Shown piece by piece: positions 6,427 to 17,142 of a stretch of 64,000 bases of DNA. Position 1 is the stretch's first letter. Each line of letters begins with the position of its first letter. The notes under the pieces are model-generated. The model was not told where the DNA came from and searched no databases. It saw only the letters and a list, made by a program, of their open reading frames with translations. Position numbers and translations under genes: made by a program. The DNA comes from Alphaproteobacteria bacterium (lineage in GTDB: Bacteria > Pseudomonadota > Alphaproteobacteria > Rhodobacterales > Rhodobacteraceae): positions 62,001 to 126,000 of the forward strand of contig JAUIIJ010000006.1 of assembly GCA_030431825.1 (NCBI GenBank), in the 5' to 3' direction.

Positions 6427-8118
6427 ATGGAAAACACGCTCAACGGCGCCGAAGCCATGGTGCGGATGCTGGAAGCGCAGGGTGTGGATCACATCTTCGG
6501 ACTATGTGGTGATACCACGCTGCCTTTCTATGACGCGATGCACCTGCTCGATCACCGGATCAGGCATGTGCTGACCCGTGATGAACGCAGTGCCGCCTAC
6601 ATGGCCGACGGATACTCCCGCGTCACCGGCAAGCCCGGTGTCTGCGAGGGGCCGTCCGGAGGCGGCGCGACGTATATTCTGCCGGGGTTGATCGAAGCAT
6701 CCGAAAGCTCTTATGCCGTGCTGGGCATCACCACCGATATCTCCGTATCGACCTATGGCAAGTATCCCCTCACAGAGGTGGATCAGGAGGCGCTGATGCG
6801 CCCGTTGACCAAGTGGAACACGGTAATCAGGCAGGCCGCACATATCCCCCGCATGGTCCGCGCCGCATTCCGGGCAATGACCACCGGTCGGCCCGGTTCT
6901 GCGCATCTCGGCCTGCCCTATGACATTCAGTATGACAGGGTTGATCCTTCCGATATCTGGGCCGACCCCCGGACGGCCAGCTATCCGGCCTATCCCACCG
7001 GACCGGATGCCGCGTCGGTCGAGGCGGCGGTTGATTCCATCCTGTCGGCCAGAAACCCCCTGATCGTCTGCGGGGGCGGCGTTGTCGTGGCCGGCGCGAT
7101 GCACGAACTCGACCGCATCGCCACCCGGCTGGACATTGCGGTGGCAACCTCGATCTCGGGTCAGGGGGCGCTGGCGGATATACACCCGAACGCTCTGGGC
7201 GTCGTGGGTTCGAATGGCGGAACCGACCAGACCTGGGAAATGATGCAGGCTGCCGATCTCATCGTGTTCATGGGGTGCCGCGCCGGTTCGACCACGACAT
7301 CGCGATGGGAGGCGCCGAGCGTCGGCACGCGTATCGTGCATTTCGATGTGGACCCGATGGTGATCGGAGCCAACCTGCCAACCGAGGTCGGGGTGGTGGG
7401 CGACCTGAGCATGTCCCTGCAAATGGTGAATGCCGAGCTGGATCGCCGCGGTCAGGGTGGCGCGACCTTTGGTGCCGCCGCTGCCGTCGCGGACATCAAG
7501 CGCCGCAAATTCGAGATTTTCGACCGCATTGCCGCCGAGGATAACCGCCCCATTCGCCCCGAGCGCGTGATTTCCGACCTGATGAAGGTGCTGCCGCCCG
7601 ACGCAACCGTTGTGTCCGACCCCGGCACCTCCTGTCCCTACTTCTCAGCCTATTACCGCCAACAACTTGCCGGGCGCCACTTCATCACCAACAGGGCGCA
7701 TGGTGCGCTTGGCTATTCGCTCGCCGCGTCGCTGGGCGCATGGCATGGCCGCCCGGACAGCAAGACTGTCGCGCTGATGGGTGACGGCTCTTTCGGTTTT
7801 ACCGTGGGCGAACTTGAAACCGTTTGCCGCGCGCGGGCGCCCATCACCTTTGTCGTTTTCTCGAACGCCAATTTCGGCTGGATCAAGGCCAGCCAGATGG
7901 CCGACAAGGGCGCGCGCTATTACAACGTGGATTTCAGCCGCGTGGATCAGGCCGCTGTCGCGGCTGCCTATGGCGTGAAATCCTGGCGCGTCGAGGACCC
8001 TGCCGATCTGGAACGGGTGCTGCGAGAGGCGGTGGAACATGACGGACCGACACTGGTCGATGTGATCACCCAGCCGCTGGAAGAAGCCAACGCCCCGGTG
8101 CGCCGCTGGATGGGCTGA
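6427..8118 (+). CDS. Thiamine diphosphate-dependent enzyme, acetolactate-synthase-like
   Basis: 563 residues with three domains in the usual order: the N-terminal PYR domain has the conserved Glu in RDERSAAYMADGYSR; a central Rossmann-like domain has NPLIVCGGGVVVAG; and the C-terminal PP domain has the ThDP motif GDGSFGFTVGELETV, continuing to NANFGW. Such enzymes decarboxylate 2-oxo acids or carry out carboligation. The sequence lacks an acetolactate synthase small-subunit partner and sits with catabolic genes, so a biosynthetic IlvB role is unlikely. Strong ribosome-binding site AAGGAG about 10 bp before the ATG. It has its own operator candidate upstream, suggesting a separate but co-regulated transcript. 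Substrate unknown. Confidence 0.85.
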   Translation: MENTLNGAEAMVRMLEAQGVDHIFGLCGDTTLPFYDAMHLLDHRIRHVLTRDERSAAYMADGYSRVTGKPGVCEGPSGGGATYILPGLIEASESSYAVLGITTDISVSTYGKYPLTEVDQEALMRPLTKWNTVIRQAAHIPRMVRAAFRAMTTGRPGSAHLGLPYDIQYDRVDPSDIWADPRTASYPAYPTGPDAASVEAAVDSILSARNPLIVCGGGVVVAGAMHELDRIATRLDIAVATSISGQGALADIHPNALGVVGSNGGTDQTWEMMQAADLIVFMGCRAGSTTTSRWEAPSVGTRIVHFDVDPMVIGANLPTEVGVVGDLSMSLQMVNAELDRRGQGGATFGAAAAVADIKRRKFEIFDRIAAEDNRPIRPERVISDLMKVLPPDATVVSDPGTSCPYFSAYYRQQLAGRHFITNRAHGALGYSLAASLGAWHGRPDSKTVALMGDGSFGFTVGELETVCRARAPITFVVFSNANFGWIKASQMADKGARYYNVDFSRVDQAAVAAAYGVKSWRVEDPADLERVLREAVEHDGPTLVDVITQPLEEANAPVRRWMG

Positions 8119-8148
8119 TCGTTAGGCCTTTCGCCAGAGGGTCGCGTG

Positions 8149-8177
8149 CGCGCTCCGATTGGCGAAGCCGGAGCGCG
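8149..8177. terminator. Hairpin between convergent genes
   Basis: CGCGCTCCG at 8149-8157 pairs perfectly with CGGAGCGCG at 8169-8177, with an 11-base loop. It lies between the stops of the ThDP-enzyme gene and the convergent hutF. There is no long T-run, so it may be a weak or bidirectional terminator. Confidence 0.45.
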
Positions 8178-9536
8178 TCAGAGCGATGCGACGAGATCGG
8201 TGACTGCCGCGCGATACGCCGCCACGACGCCATCACGTGCGACGTGGCGCCCCTCCTTGACCGAGTGTCGACCCGCCGACCACAGATCGGTCACCACCCG
8301 ATCCTTGGCGGCAAACACCAGGCCATCAAGTATCTGATCGCGCGACAGGGCACACAGCGTCGGGTCGGTGCTATCTATGGCAACAAGGTCGGCCAGACGC
8401 TGCTCGGCGATTTCGCCCGCGTTCCGACCGAGCGCACGGGCGCCGCCGCGCGCCGCGCCGGTATAAAGCCCATGACCCACCGACCCCTCGCCAGACACAA
8501 GGACATTGCGCGCCAGATCGCGAAGGCGCTGGGAATATTCCAGCGTGCGCAACTCTTCGATCAGCGAAATGTTGACGTTGGAATCCGAACCGATGCCGAA
8601 AGCCCCGTTTGCCGCGAGATAGGACGCGCCGTTGAACGGACCGTCGCCCAGGTTAGCCTCGGTGATCGGGCACAGCCCGGCAACGGCTCCGGTTTGCGCC
8701 ATCGCGCGTGTCTCGCCCTCGGTCATGTGCGTGGCATGGATCAGGCACCAGCGGCTGTCGACATCTGCATGCGCGAGCAACCACTCCACCGGTCGCTGAC
8801 CAAGCCATGACGCGATGTCATCAACCTCCTTCGGTTGCTCGGCGATGTGAATATGTACCGGGCCATCCGCGGACTGCCGAAGAACCGCCTCGAGATCTTC
8901 GGGAGAGGTGGCGCGCAACGAATGTGGGGCAATGCCAAGACGAGCGTCGCCAGGCAGGCACGTCATCCCCTCGCGCGCCGCCTCCACGAGCGCGAGATAG
9001 CCATCCACATCATTGCCAAACCGCAACTGTCCCTGTGACAGGGCAACCCGGCCTGCGCCGCCATAGGTATAAAGCACCGGCAGATGGGTGAGTCCGATCC
9101 CCGTGCGCGACGCGGCGGCGTAGATGCGAAGCGACAGTTCCGCCGGATCCTCATAGGCGATCCCGCCGGTCTGGTGATGAACATAGTGAAACTCGCCCAC
9201 CGAAGCGTATCCGGCCTCCTGCATCTCGACAAAGACCAGCGCGGCAATGGCCTCGATCTGTTCCGGCGTCAGTCGATCCATGAAACGATACATCAGGTCG
9301 CGCCATGTCCAGAAACTGTCACGCCCCTGTTTGCGGTATTCCGTCATCCCGGCCATTGCACGCTGAAACGAATGGCTGTGCAGATTTCCCAGCGCCGGCA
9401 GAAGCGTATCGACCTGCGTTGCATCGCGCGGGCACGGGGTATCGCATGTGATTGCGGTGATGATCCCGTCATCTATCGCGACCAGGACATCCTGTGCCCA
9501 CCCCGAAGAGAGCAGTGCATGACGTGCGTGGATCAT
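8178..9536 (-). CDS. hutF: Formimidoylglutamate deiminase
   Basis: 452 residues starting at ATG 9536 (MIHARHALLSSGW). An in-frame ATG at 9575 would begin inside a palindromic operator and add 13 atypical residues. Amidohydrolase-superfamily metal ligands are visible: NLHSHSF near the N-terminus, the central HIHIAEQ, the later HATHM, and GSDSN near the C-terminus. HutF removes ammonia from N-formimidoyl-L-glutamate to give N-formyl-L-glutamate. HutG, encoded across the divergent promoter, then deformylates that product, so this genome region encodes the five-step histidine pathway. Single gene divergent from hutIHGU. Confidence 0.93.
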   Translation of the reverse strand: MIHARHALLSSGWAQDVLVAIDDGIITAITCDTPCPRDATQVDTLLPALGNLHSHSFQRAMAGMTEYRKQGRDSFWTWRDLMYRFMDRLTPEQIEAIAALVFVEMQEAGYASVGEFHYVHHQTGGIAYEDPAELSLRIYAAASRTGIGLTHLPVLYTYGGAGRVALSQGQLRFGNDVDGYLALVEAAREGMTCLPGDARLGIAPHSLRATSPEDLEAVLRQSADGPVHIHIAEQPKEVDDIASWLGQRPVEWLLAHADVDSRWCLIHATHMTEGETRAMAQTGAVAGLCPITEANLGDGPFNGASYLAANGAFGIGSDSNVNISLIEELRTLEYSQRLRDLARNVLVSGEGSVGHGLYTGAARGGARALGRNAGEIAEQRLADLVAIDSTDPTLCALSRDQILDGLVFAAKDRVVTDLWSAGRHSVKEGRHVARDGVVAAYRAAVTDLVASL

Positions 9537-9562
9537 TTCATAAATTCCGTCATTAACGAGTT

Positions 9563-9576
9563 TATGTATAGACATA
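9563..9576. promoter_or_regulatory. Palindromic operator candidate of the divergent hut promoters
   Basis: TATGTATAGACATA has inverted arms TATGT and ACATA around ATAG, in the 92-bp gap between the chosen starts of hutF and hutI. hut operons are commonly repressed by the GntR-family protein HutC, released by urocanate, at palindromes of this AT-rich type. No hutC lies in this window, so the regulator must be encoded elsewhere. The FCD regulator at 4793 is an alternative because the TGTATA core is shared. Confidence 0.5.
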
Positions 9577-9628
9577 TAAATCAGCTTTGACTAAGAAAAA
9601 AGCAGAATCGTGCAAGGACCGGAGCGCC

Positions 9629-10840
9629 GTGACCGATACCAAGCAAACACTGATCAACCTGAATGTTGCAACCATGTCGCGACAGGACGTTCCCTATGGA
9701 ATGATCGAAAACGCAGCCATCGTGCTCGATGACGGGCAGATAGGCTGGGTCGGACCGCTGGCCGGGTTGCCAGACAGATACGCATCGTACCGCGTGCATG
9801 ATCTGGATGGGCGGCTGGTGACTCCGGGACTTGTCGATTGTCACACCCATATCGTTCACGGCGGCGATCGGGCGGTCGAGTTCGAGATGCGGTTGAACGG
9901 CGCGTCTTACGAAGAGGTCGCGCGCGCCGGTGGTGGTATCGTTTCCACGGTCAGCGCCACCCGCTCGGCAAGCGAAGAGACGCTCCTCGCAGAGGCGTTG
10001 CGCCGGGTCGATGTGTTGATCGGCGAAGGCGTTACCACGATCGAGATCAAATCGGGCTATGGGCTGGACCGCGAAACCGAGTTGCGCATGCTGCGCGTTG
10101 CCCGAACCATCGGCAAGCGGCGCGACATAAGGGTACGCACGTCGTTCCTTGGGGCGCATGCGTCACCGGCGGACTACAAGAACCACGACGACGCCTATAT
10201 CGACGCAATCTGTATCCCGACCCTGCGCGAGGCACAGGCACAGGGCCTGGTGGATGCAGTTGACGGGTTTTGCGAGGGAATTGCCTTTTCCCCTGACCAG
10301 ATCGCACGGGTGTTCGAGGTGGCACGCGAATTGCAGCTTCCCGTGAAACTGCACGCAGAGCAGCTCTCGAATCTCGGTGGCGCAAAACTCGCAGCCCGCT
10401 TTGGCGCGCTTTCGGCGGATCATCTGGAATATCTCGACGAAGACGGCGTGCGGGCAATGGCTGCATCCGGCACCGTCGCCGTGATCCTGCCCGGCGCGTT
10501 CTATACGCTGCGCGAAACGCAGGCCCCGCCCATCGATGCCTTTCGCAAGCACGCGGTTCCGATGGCATTGGCAACCGACATGAACCCCGGATCGTCCCCG
10601 CTGAATTCGCTGCTCCTGACGATGAACATGGGCTGCACGCTGTTTCGTCTTACCCCCGAAGAGGCGCTGGCCGGCGTCACCCGTCATGCGGCGCGCGCGC
10701 TCGGTCTCGACGACGTGGGCACCGTCGCGGCGGGCAAACGGGCCGAGTTTGCAGTGTGGGATGTGCGCCACCCCGCCGAGCTTGCCTATCGCATCGGTTC
10801 CAATCCCCTGCACGCGCGCATCATCGGAGCGCCAAAATGA
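9629..10840 (+). CDS. hutI: Imidazolonepropionase
   Basis: 403 residues from GTG 9629, preceded by AGGA and GGAG purine stretches. An upstream in-frame TTG at 9587 would give an unlikely Lys-rich extension. HutI hydrolyses 4-imidazolone-5-propanoate to N-formimidoyl-L-glutamate, step three of histidine breakdown. Amidohydrolase metal ligands are visible: [12 protein letters not shown], the later KLHAEQ with SADHLEYL, and [10 protein letters not shown] near the C-terminus. First gene of the plus-strand hutI-hutH-hutG-hutU operon. Its stop overlaps the hutH ATG (ATGA). Confidence 0.95.
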   Translation: MTDTKQTLINLNVATMSRQDVPYGMIENAAIVLDDGQIGWVGPLAGLPDRYASYRVHDLDGRLVTPGLVDCHTHIVHGGDRAVEFEMRLNGASYEEVARAGGGIVSTVSATRSASEETLLAEALRRVDVLIGEGVTTIEIKSGYGLDRETELRMLRVARTIGKRRDIRVRTSFLGAHASPADYKNHDDAYIDAICIPTLREAQAQGLVDAVDGFCEGIAFSPDQIARVFEVARELQLPVKLHAEQLSNLGGAKLAARFGALSADHLEYLDEDGVRAMAASGTVAVILPGAFYTLRETQAPPIDAFRKHAVPMALATDMNPGSSPLNSLLLTMNMGCTLFRLTPEEALAGVTRHAARALGLDDVGTVAAGKRAEFAVWDVRHPAELAYRIGSNPLHARIIGAPK

Positions 10841-12375
10841 AAATTCTCACATTGACCCCCGGTTCCGTCACGCTGGCCGATCTGGAAACCGTATTTCGCA
10901 CGGGCGCGGCAGTGCGGCTCGACCCGGCCTGCCATCCCGCCGTGATCGAGGCACAGACCAGGATAGCAGCAGCAGCCAACGGCAACGCGGCGATCTATGG
11001 CGTCAATACCGGGTTTGGCAAACTGGCGAGCGTCAAGATCGAAGCCGGGGACACGGCAACCTTGCAGCGCAACCTGATCCTGTCGCATTGCTGCGGCGTC
11101 GGAGAACCGATCCCGAAAGGCCATGCGCGCCTGATGATGGTTCTGAAGCTGCTCAGTCTCGGGCGCGGGGCATCGGGCGTGCGAATGGAGTTGATTGCCC
11201 TGATCGAGGCGATGCTGGCCCAGGAGGTCACCCCGGTGATCCCGGCCCAGGGATCCGTGGGCGCGTCGGGAGATCTTGCACCGCTGGCGCATCTCGCGGC
11301 GGTCATGATGGGGCATGGCGAAGCGGAGTATCGCGGCGAAACCCTGCCCGGAGCCACCGCCCTGCAACGCGCCGGTCTCAAGCCTGTTGCGCTCGGCCCC
11401 AAAGAGGGGCTGGCGCTGATCAACGGTACGCAATTCAGCACCGCCTTTGCTCTTGCGGGGTTGTTCGGTGCATGGCGCGCGATGACCAGCGCGCTGGTCA
11501 CGTCGGCGTTGTCCACCGATGCCATCATGGGGTCCACCGCGCCATTGCAACCCGAGATCCACGCCCTGCGGGGCCATCCCGGGCAGATCGAAGCGGCCGA
11601 TTGCATGCGCAATTTGCTGACCGGTTCCGTGATCCGTGAAAGCCATCGCGAAGGCGACACGCGGGTACAGGACCCCTATTGCATCCGCTGCCAGCCGCAG
11701 GTCACCGGGGCGGCGATGGATATGCTGCGCATGGCCGCGCGCACGCTCGAAATCGAGGCCAATGCCGCCACCGACAATCCGCTGGTGCTGGTCGGTGCCG
11801 ATCTGATCGTCTCCGGCGGCAATTTCCATGCCGAACCCGTCGGCTTTGCCGCCGACATGATCGCGCTGGCCCTTGCCGAGATCGGAGCCATAGCCCAGCG
11901 CCGCGTCGCGCTGATCGTCGATCCGGTTCTCAGCCACGATTTGCCGCCATTCCTCACACCGGATCCCGGGCTGAATTCGGGCTACATGATCGCCGAGGTG
12001 ACAACCGCCGCGTTGATGAGCGAGAACAAGCATCTCGCCAACCCCTGTGTGACCGACAGCACACCAACCAGCGCCAACCAGGAGGATCATGTCAGCATGG
12101 CGGCGCACGGGGCCGTGCGGCTGGATCGGATGGTTGCCAATCTGGAACGCATACTGGGTGTCGAATTGCTCTGCGCGGCGCAGGGTATCGAATTCCGCGC
12201 ACCACTGAGCACCAGCGCACCGCTCGCCCGGGTGATGGACACCCTGCGCCAGTCGGTCGGCACCCTGACCGAGGACCGCTATCTCGCGCCCGACCTTGAA
12301 GCCGCCGCCGCGCTGATCCGCAATGGTGACGTGACCGCCAGCACCGCAATCAACCTTCCGGAGTTGTCGACATGA
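10837..12375 (+). CDS. hutH: Histidine ammonia-lyase
   Basis: 512 residues starting at the ATG that overlaps the hutI stop. HutH eliminates ammonia from L-histidine to form trans-urocanate, the first step of the pathway. The triad that cyclises into the MIO electrophile is present at residues 143-145 in [15 protein letters not shown]. The active-site-region segments YGVNTGFG and [12 protein letters not shown] are also intact. Length is typical. Translationally coupled to hutI upstream and hutG downstream (4-bp overlaps on both sides). Confidence 0.96.
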   Translation: MKILTLTPGSVTLADLETVFRTGAAVRLDPACHPAVIEAQTRIAAAANGNAAIYGVNTGFGKLASVKIEAGDTATLQRNLILSHCCGVGEPIPKGHARLMMVLKLLSLGRGASGVRMELIALIEAMLAQEVTPVIPAQGSVGASGDLAPLAHLAAVMMGHGEAEYRGETLPGATALQRAGLKPVALGPKEGLALINGTQFSTAFALAGLFGAWRAMTSALVTSALSTDAIMGSTAPLQPEIHALRGHPGQIEAADCMRNLLTGSVIRESHREGDTRVQDPYCIRCQPQVTGAAMDMLRMAARTLEIEANAATDNPLVLVGADLIVSGGNFHAEPVGFAADMIALALAEIGAIAQRRVALIVDPVLSHDLPPFLTPDPGLNSGYMIAEVTTAALMSENKHLANPCVTDSTPTSANQEDHVSMAAHGAVRLDRMVANLERILGVELLCAAQGIEFRAPLSTSAPLARVMDTLRQSVGTLTEDRYLAPDLEAAAALIRNGDVTASTAINLPELST

Positions 12376-13172
12376 CCCCAGTTGAAATCATCCGGGGCGA
12401 CGGCCCCGTCGTTCTCGGCCTGCCCCACACCGGCACCGGATTGCCCGATGATGTCATCGCCCGCCTGAACGCGCGCGGACGCGGGCTGGATGATACGGAC
12501 TGGCATGTTCACCGGCTCTATGACGGGCTGTTGTCAGGCGCCACAACGGTACGCGCCACGTTCCACCGCTATGTCATAGACGCCAATCGCGACCCCAGCG
12601 GCGCGAGCCTGTATCCCGGCCAGAACACCACCGGCCTCGTGCCGCTCACCGATTTCGACGGGCATGACATATGGGAGACTCCTCCGGACAGCGCAGAAAT
12701 CGAAGACCGGCGGCAACGGTTCCATGCGCCCTATCACGCGGCGCTACATGCCGAACTGACCCGGGTACGGGAACGGCATGGCATCGCGATCCTCTATGAT
12801 TGTCATTCGATCCGCAGTGAAATTCCGTTCCTTTTTGATGGTGTCCTCCCGGACTTCAACATCGGCACGAACATGGGGACAACCTGCGATCCGCGCATCG
12901 AAGCCGTGACGCGCGACATCTGTTCCGCCGCCACGGGTTACACCAGCACGGTAAACGGGCGGTTCAAGGGCGGATGGACCACCCGGCAGTACGGCCGTCC
13001 CGACGACGGGCTTCATGCAATCCAGATGGAACTGGCGCAATCCACCTACCTGACGCAGGAAACCGCACCCTGGACCTATGACGAGGCCAAGGCCGGGCGG
13101 TTGCAATCTCACCTGCGGACAATCCTGACCACATTGGCCGAGATGGCCCCCGAGTTGAAAGGCGCATCATGA
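12372..13172 (+). CDS. hutG: N-formylglutamate deformylase
   Basis: 266 residues of the N-formylglutamate amidohydrolase family, seen in [11 protein letters not shown], the central DANRDPSG and the likely metal-site motif ILYDCHSI. It releases formate from N-formyl-L-glutamate to give L-glutamate, finishing the five-step route used when HutF is present. It is not the arginase-like formiminoglutamase also called HutG in other bacteria. Start overlaps the hutH stop and its stop overlaps the hutU start, each by 4 bp. Confidence 0.93.
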   Translation: MTPVEIIRGDGPVVLGLPHTGTGLPDDVIARLNARGRGLDDTDWHVHRLYDGLLSGATTVRATFHRYVIDANRDPSGASLYPGQNTTGLVPLTDFDGHDIWETPPDSAEIEDRRQRFHAPYHAALHAELTRVRERHGIAILYDCHSIRSEIPFLFDGVLPDFNIGTNMGTTCDPRIEAVTRDICSAATGYTSTVNGRFKGGWTTRQYGRPDDGLHAIQMELAQSTYLTQETAPWTYDEAKAGRLQSHLRTILTTLAEMAPELKGAS

Positions 13173-14836
13173 GCGATCCCCGCAAGAACACCCGCGATAT
13201 CTATCCCGCCACCGGCCCCGAGATCAGCGCCAAAAGCTGGTTGACCGAGGCACCGATGCGGATGCTGATGAACAACCTGCACCCGGACGTGGCCGAAAAC
13301 CCGCACGAGCTGGTCGTTTATGGCGGGATCGGGCGCGCGGCGCGTACATGGCAAGATTTCGACAGGATCGTCGCCAGCCTTCGCGAACTCGAGGAGGACG
13401 AAACCCTGCTCGTGCAATCGGGCAAGCCGGTCGGCGTGTTCAGAACCCACAAGGACGCACCGCGCGTCCTGATCGCAAACTCGAATCTCGTGCCGCACTG
13501 GGCCAACTGGGATCATTTCAACGAGTTGGACAAGAAGGGCCTCGCGATGTACGGCCAGATGACGGCCGGCTCATGGATCTATATCGGATCGCAGGGGATC
13601 GTGCAGGGCACCTATGAAACCTTTGTCGAGGCGGGCCGCCAGCATTATGGTGGCGACCTGTCCGGCAAGTGGATCCTGACCGGCGGGCTGGGTGGCATGG
13701 GCGGCGCACAGCCGCTGGCGGCCGTGATGGCGGGCGCCTGTTGCCTTGCGGTCGAATGCAACCCGGACTCGATCGATTTCCGTCTGCGCACCCGCTATGT
13801 CGACGAAAAGACCGACAGCCTTGACGAGGCGCTGGAGATGATCCGGCGCTGGACGGCAGAGGGGCAGGCAAAATCCGTTGCACTGCTGGGCAATGCGGCG
13901 GACGTATATCCGGAACTCGTGAAACGGGGTATCCGCCCGGATATCGTGACCGACCAGACCTCGGCACATGATCCGGTCAATGGCTACCTGCCGCAGGGCT
14001 GGAGCTTGGGCGAGTGGCGGCAGAAACGCGAAAGCGACCCCAAGGCCGTGGAAAAGGCCGCGCGGGCCTCGATGAAGGTGCAGGTCAAGGCGATGGTCGA
14101 TTTCCATGCCGCCGGCATTCCGACCGTCGACTACGGCAACAACATCAGGCAGATGGCGCTGGAAGAGGGTCTGGAAAATGCCTTTGATTTCCCCGGCTTC
14201 GTCCCGGCCTATATCCGACCGCTGTTTTGCCGTGGCATCGGTCCGTTTCGCTGGGCCGCGCTGTCCGGCGATCCCGAAGACATCTACAAGACCGACGCCA
14301 AGGTCAAAGAGATACTCGCCTCGGACAGTCACCTGCACAACTGGCTCGACATGGCGCGGGAACGGATCGCATTTCAGGGTCTGCCCGCGCGCATCTGCTG
14401 GGTCGGGCTGGGCGTGCGTCATCGGCTGGGACTCGCGTTCAACGAAATGGTGCGCAACGGCGAACTGTCGGCGCCCGTGGTGATCGGCCGGGATCACCTT
14501 GATTCCGGCTCGGTCGCTTCGCCCAACCGGGAGACGGAAGCCATGAAGGACGGGTCGGATGCCGTGTCGGACTGGCCGCTGCTCAACGCGCTGCTGAACA
14601 CCGCGTCAGGCGCCACCTGGGTCAGCCTGCATCACGGCGGCGGGGTCGGAATGGGATTTTCCCAGCATTCCGGCATGGTGATCTGTTGTGACGGTTCCGA
14701 AGATGCGGACCGGCGGATCGAGCGCGTGCTGTGGAACGACCCCGCAACCGGGGTCATGCGCCACGCGGACGCGGGGTATGACATCGCGCTGGATTGCGCC
14801 CGTGAAAACGGCCTGAACCTGCCGGGCATTCTCTGA
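13169..14836 (+). CDS. hutU: Urocanate hydratase
   Basis: 555 residues, the usual length. Urocanase adds water to urocanate to give imidazolonepropionate, using a tightly bound NAD as electrophile. The NAD-binding glycine-rich stretch [12 protein letters not shown] is at residues 171-182, and the highly conserved block around [20 protein letters not shown] is intact. The C-terminal segment [15 protein letters not shown] is characteristic. Last gene of the hut operon, followed by a strong hairpin before the convergent maeB. Confidence 0.97.
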   Translation: MSDPRKNTRDIYPATGPEISAKSWLTEAPMRMLMNNLHPDVAENPHELVVYGGIGRAARTWQDFDRIVASLRELEEDETLLVQSGKPVGVFRTHKDAPRVLIANSNLVPHWANWDHFNELDKKGLAMYGQMTAGSWIYIGSQGIVQGTYETFVEAGRQHYGGDLSGKWILTGGLGGMGGAQPLAAVMAGACCLAVECNPDSIDFRLRTRYVDEKTDSLDEALEMIRRWTAEGQAKSVALLGNAADVYPELVKRGIRPDIVTDQTSAHDPVNGYLPQGWSLGEWRQKRESDPKAVEKAARASMKVQVKAMVDFHAAGIPTVDYGNNIRQMALEEGLENAFDFPGFVPAYIRPLFCRGIGPFRWAALSGDPEDIYKTDAKVKEILASDSHLHNWLDMARERIAFQGLPARICWVGLGVRHRLGLAFNEMVRNGELSAPVVIGRDHLDSGSVASPNRETEAMKDGSDAVSDWPLLNALLNTASGATWVSLHHGGGVGMGFSQHSGMVICCDGSEDADRRIERVLWNDPATGVMRHADAGYDIALDCARENGLNLPGIL

Positions 14837-14845
14837 TTGCCCGCA

Positions 14846-14878
14846 CCTGTCGTCGTCCCGATGCAGGGCGACGACAGG
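14846..14878. terminator. Strong hairpin between convergent hutU and maeB
   Basis: CCTGTCGTCG at 14846-14855 pairs perfectly with CGACGACAGG at 14869-14878. Inside, CCC pairs with GGG around a GATGCA loop. The 13-bp GC-rich stem lies 10 bp after the hutU stop and 9 bp after the maeB stop, so it could end transcription from both sides. No T-run follows. Confidence 0.6.
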
Positions 14879-14886
14879 AATTGGCG

Positions 14887-17142
14887 TCAGCCGATCTTGC
14901 AGGACGCCAGCACCGCCATGTTCAGAATGTCGTTCGCCGTCGACACCGACGAACAGATCTGTATCGGCTTGTCCAGGCCCGACAGGATCGGGCCGATCAC
15001 GGTCGCACCGCCCATTTCCTGCATCAGCTTGACCGAGATGCTGGCCGAATGGCGCGCCGGAACCACGAGAATGTTGGCCGGCCCGGTCAGGCGCGAGAAC
15101 GGATAGGCCGCCTGTGATTGCGCATTCAGCGCCACATCCACCGTCATTTCACCTTCGAATTCGAAGTTCACCCCGCGCGCCTGCAAGACACCGGGCGCCT
15201 GATGCATCTTTTCCGCCCGTTCCGAGACAGGATAACCGAAGGTCGAAAAGCTCACGAAAGCGACACGCGGTTCAAGCCCCATGTGCCGCGCGACTTCGGC
15301 GGCACGCTCGGCAATCGTGGCGAGATCCTCGGCATCGGGCCATTCCTGCACCAGGGTGTCCGCGATCAGCACGATCCGGCCCTTGTGCAACAGAGCGGTG
15401 ACACCCGCGACACCGTTTTCCGGATTGGCGTCGAACACGTGATTGATGCGGTCCAGGATGTGCGCCGATTTGCGCGTGGCCCCGGTCACCAGCCCGTCCC
15501 CATGACCATGCGCCAGCATCAGCGCCGAGAATACATGCCGGTCGCGCGCGGCAAGACGGTGAATGTCCTGACGATCGAAACCTTTGCGCTGCAACCGCTC
15601 GTAAAGAAAATCCTTGTAGCTTTCCAGGTACTGGGTGTTGGCCGCATTCACCACTTCAAGTTCGCGCGCCGCGTCACCCAAGCCCGCCGCCTCCAGCTTG
15701 GTCTTGACATCATCGGGACGTCCGACCACCAGCGCCTTGCCCAGACCGGATCGCTGATAGGTGACCGCCGCCCGCAACACGCGCGGATCGTCACCCTCGG
15801 CAAAGATCATGCGCGCCTTGGCCGCGCGCGCCCGCGCGTTCAGGCCACGCAGGATGCTGGCCGTCGGGTCCATCCGGGATTTCAGGGTCAGCTCATAGCT
15901 CTCCATGTCGATGATCGGTCGCCGCGCCGCTCCGGTGTCCATTCCCGCCCTGGCCACGGCTGGCGGAATGCGATGGATCAGGCGCGGGTCGAACGGGGTC
16001 GGGATGATATAGTCGCGACCGAACGACAGGTTTTCACCATAGGCCAGCGCCACTTCGTCGGGCACGTCTTCGCGGGCAAGCTGGGCCAGCGCATGGGCGC
16101 AGGCGATTTTCATTTCGTCGTTGATCGCCCGTGCATGAATATCCAGGGCCCCCCGGAACAGGTAGGGGAAGCCCAGCACATTGTTTACCTGGTTGGGATA
16201 ATCGCTGCGCCCGGTTGCGACGATGGCATCGACCCGGACTTCGTGCGCCTCTTCCGGCGTGATTTCGGGATCGGGATTGGCCATGGCAAAGATCACCGGG
16301 TTGTCGGCCATAGATGCCACCATGTCCTGGGTCACGGCGCCCTTGACGCTGACCCCGAGAAACACGTCCGCCCCCTTCATCGCATCTTCAAGCGTGCGCG
16401 CCTCGGTCTTGACCGCGTGGCCGGATTTCCACTGGTTCATGCCCTCGGTGCGACCCTGCCAGATGACACCCTTGGTATCGCACATGATGCAGTTTTCATG
16501 CCGTGCGCCCATGGCCTTGAGCAGTTCGAGACAGGCGATGCCGGCGGCACCTGCGCCGTTCAGAACGATCTTGACGTCCTCGATCTTCTTGTTCGACAGA
16601 TGCAGCGCATTGATAAGGCCGGCGGCACAGATCACCGCGGTGCCGTGCTGGTCATCGTGAAATACCGGTATGTCCAGCTCTTCCTTGAGCTGCTGTTCGA
16701 TGATGAAGCAATCGGGTGCCTTGATATCCTCGAGATTGATGCCCCCGAACGTCGGCGACATCAGTTTGACCGCCTTGCAGAAATCGGCGACGTCCTCGGT
16801 ATCGAGCTCGATGTCGATGCTGTTGACGTCGGCGAACCGCTTGAACAGGACGGATTTCCCTTCCATCACCGGTTTGGAGCCCAGCGCCCCGAGATTGCCC
16901 AGCCCCAGAACCGCCGTCCCGTTCGAGATCACCGCGACAAGGTTGCCTTTGTTGGTGTAATCATACGCGGTTTCGGGGTTCGCCGCGATTTCCTCGCAAG
17001 GGATGGCCACGCCCGGCGAATAGGCCAGCGACAGATCGCGCTGCGTGTTCATCGGCACGGTTGCCTGAATCTCGAACTTGCCCGGCGTCGGCTCCAGATG
17101 AAACGTCAGGGCTTCGTCGCGGGTGTATTTCAGCTTGGCCAT
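14887..17142 (-). CDS. maeB: NADP-dependent malic enzyme with phosphotransacetylase-like C-terminal domain
   Basis: 751 residues, the length of the large bacterial malic enzymes. The N-terminal 430 residues are the malic-enzyme part: AYSPGVAIPCEEI, the ISNGTAVLGLGNLGALGSKPVMEGK block, FHDDQHGTAV, and the dinucleotide motif LNGAGAAGIACLEL. The C-terminal 320 residues resemble phosphate acetyltransferase but usually act as a regulatory domain, for example in acetyl-CoA inhibition. The enzyme decarboxylates malate to pyruvate with NADP reduction in the cytoplasm. Single gene, divergent from mutS. Confidence 0.95.
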   Translation of the reverse strand: MAKLKYTRDEALTFHLEPTPGKFEIQATVPMNTQRDLSLAYSPGVAIPCEEIAANPETAYDYTNKGNLVAVISNGTAVLGLGNLGALGSKPVMEGKSVLFKRFADVNSIDIELDTEDVADFCKAVKLMSPTFGGINLEDIKAPDCFIIEQQLKEELDIPVFHDDQHGTAVICAAGLINALHLSNKKIEDVKIVLNGAGAAGIACLELLKAMGARHENCIMCDTKGVIWQGRTEGMNQWKSGHAVKTEARTLEDAMKGADVFLGVSVKGAVTQDMVASMADNPVIFAMANPDPEITPEEAHEVRVDAIVATGRSDYPNQVNNVLGFPYLFRGALDIHARAINDEMKIACAHALAQLAREDVPDEVALAYGENLSFGRDYIIPTPFDPRLIHRIPPAVARAGMDTGAARRPIIDMESYELTLKSRMDPTASILRGLNARARAAKARMIFAEGDDPRVLRAAVTYQRSGLGKALVVGRPDDVKTKLEAAGLGDAARELEVVNAANTQYLESYKDFLYERLQRKGFDRQDIHRLAARDRHVFSALMLAHGHGDGLVTGATRKSAHILDRINHVFDANPENGVAGVTALLHKGRIVLIADTLVQEWPDAEDLATIAERAAEVARHMGLEPRVAFVSFSTFGYPVSERAEKMHQAPGVLQARGVNFEFEGEMTVDVALNAQSQAAYPFSRLTGPANILVVPARHSASISVKLMQEMGGATVIGPILSGLDKPIQICSSVSTANDILNMAVLASCKIG

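Noticed and set aside
10786-12108. 440-aa open frame antisense to hutH
   Set aside because: Mirror of a catalytic-motif-complete histidine ammonia-lyase; no ribosome-binding site or recognisable domain.
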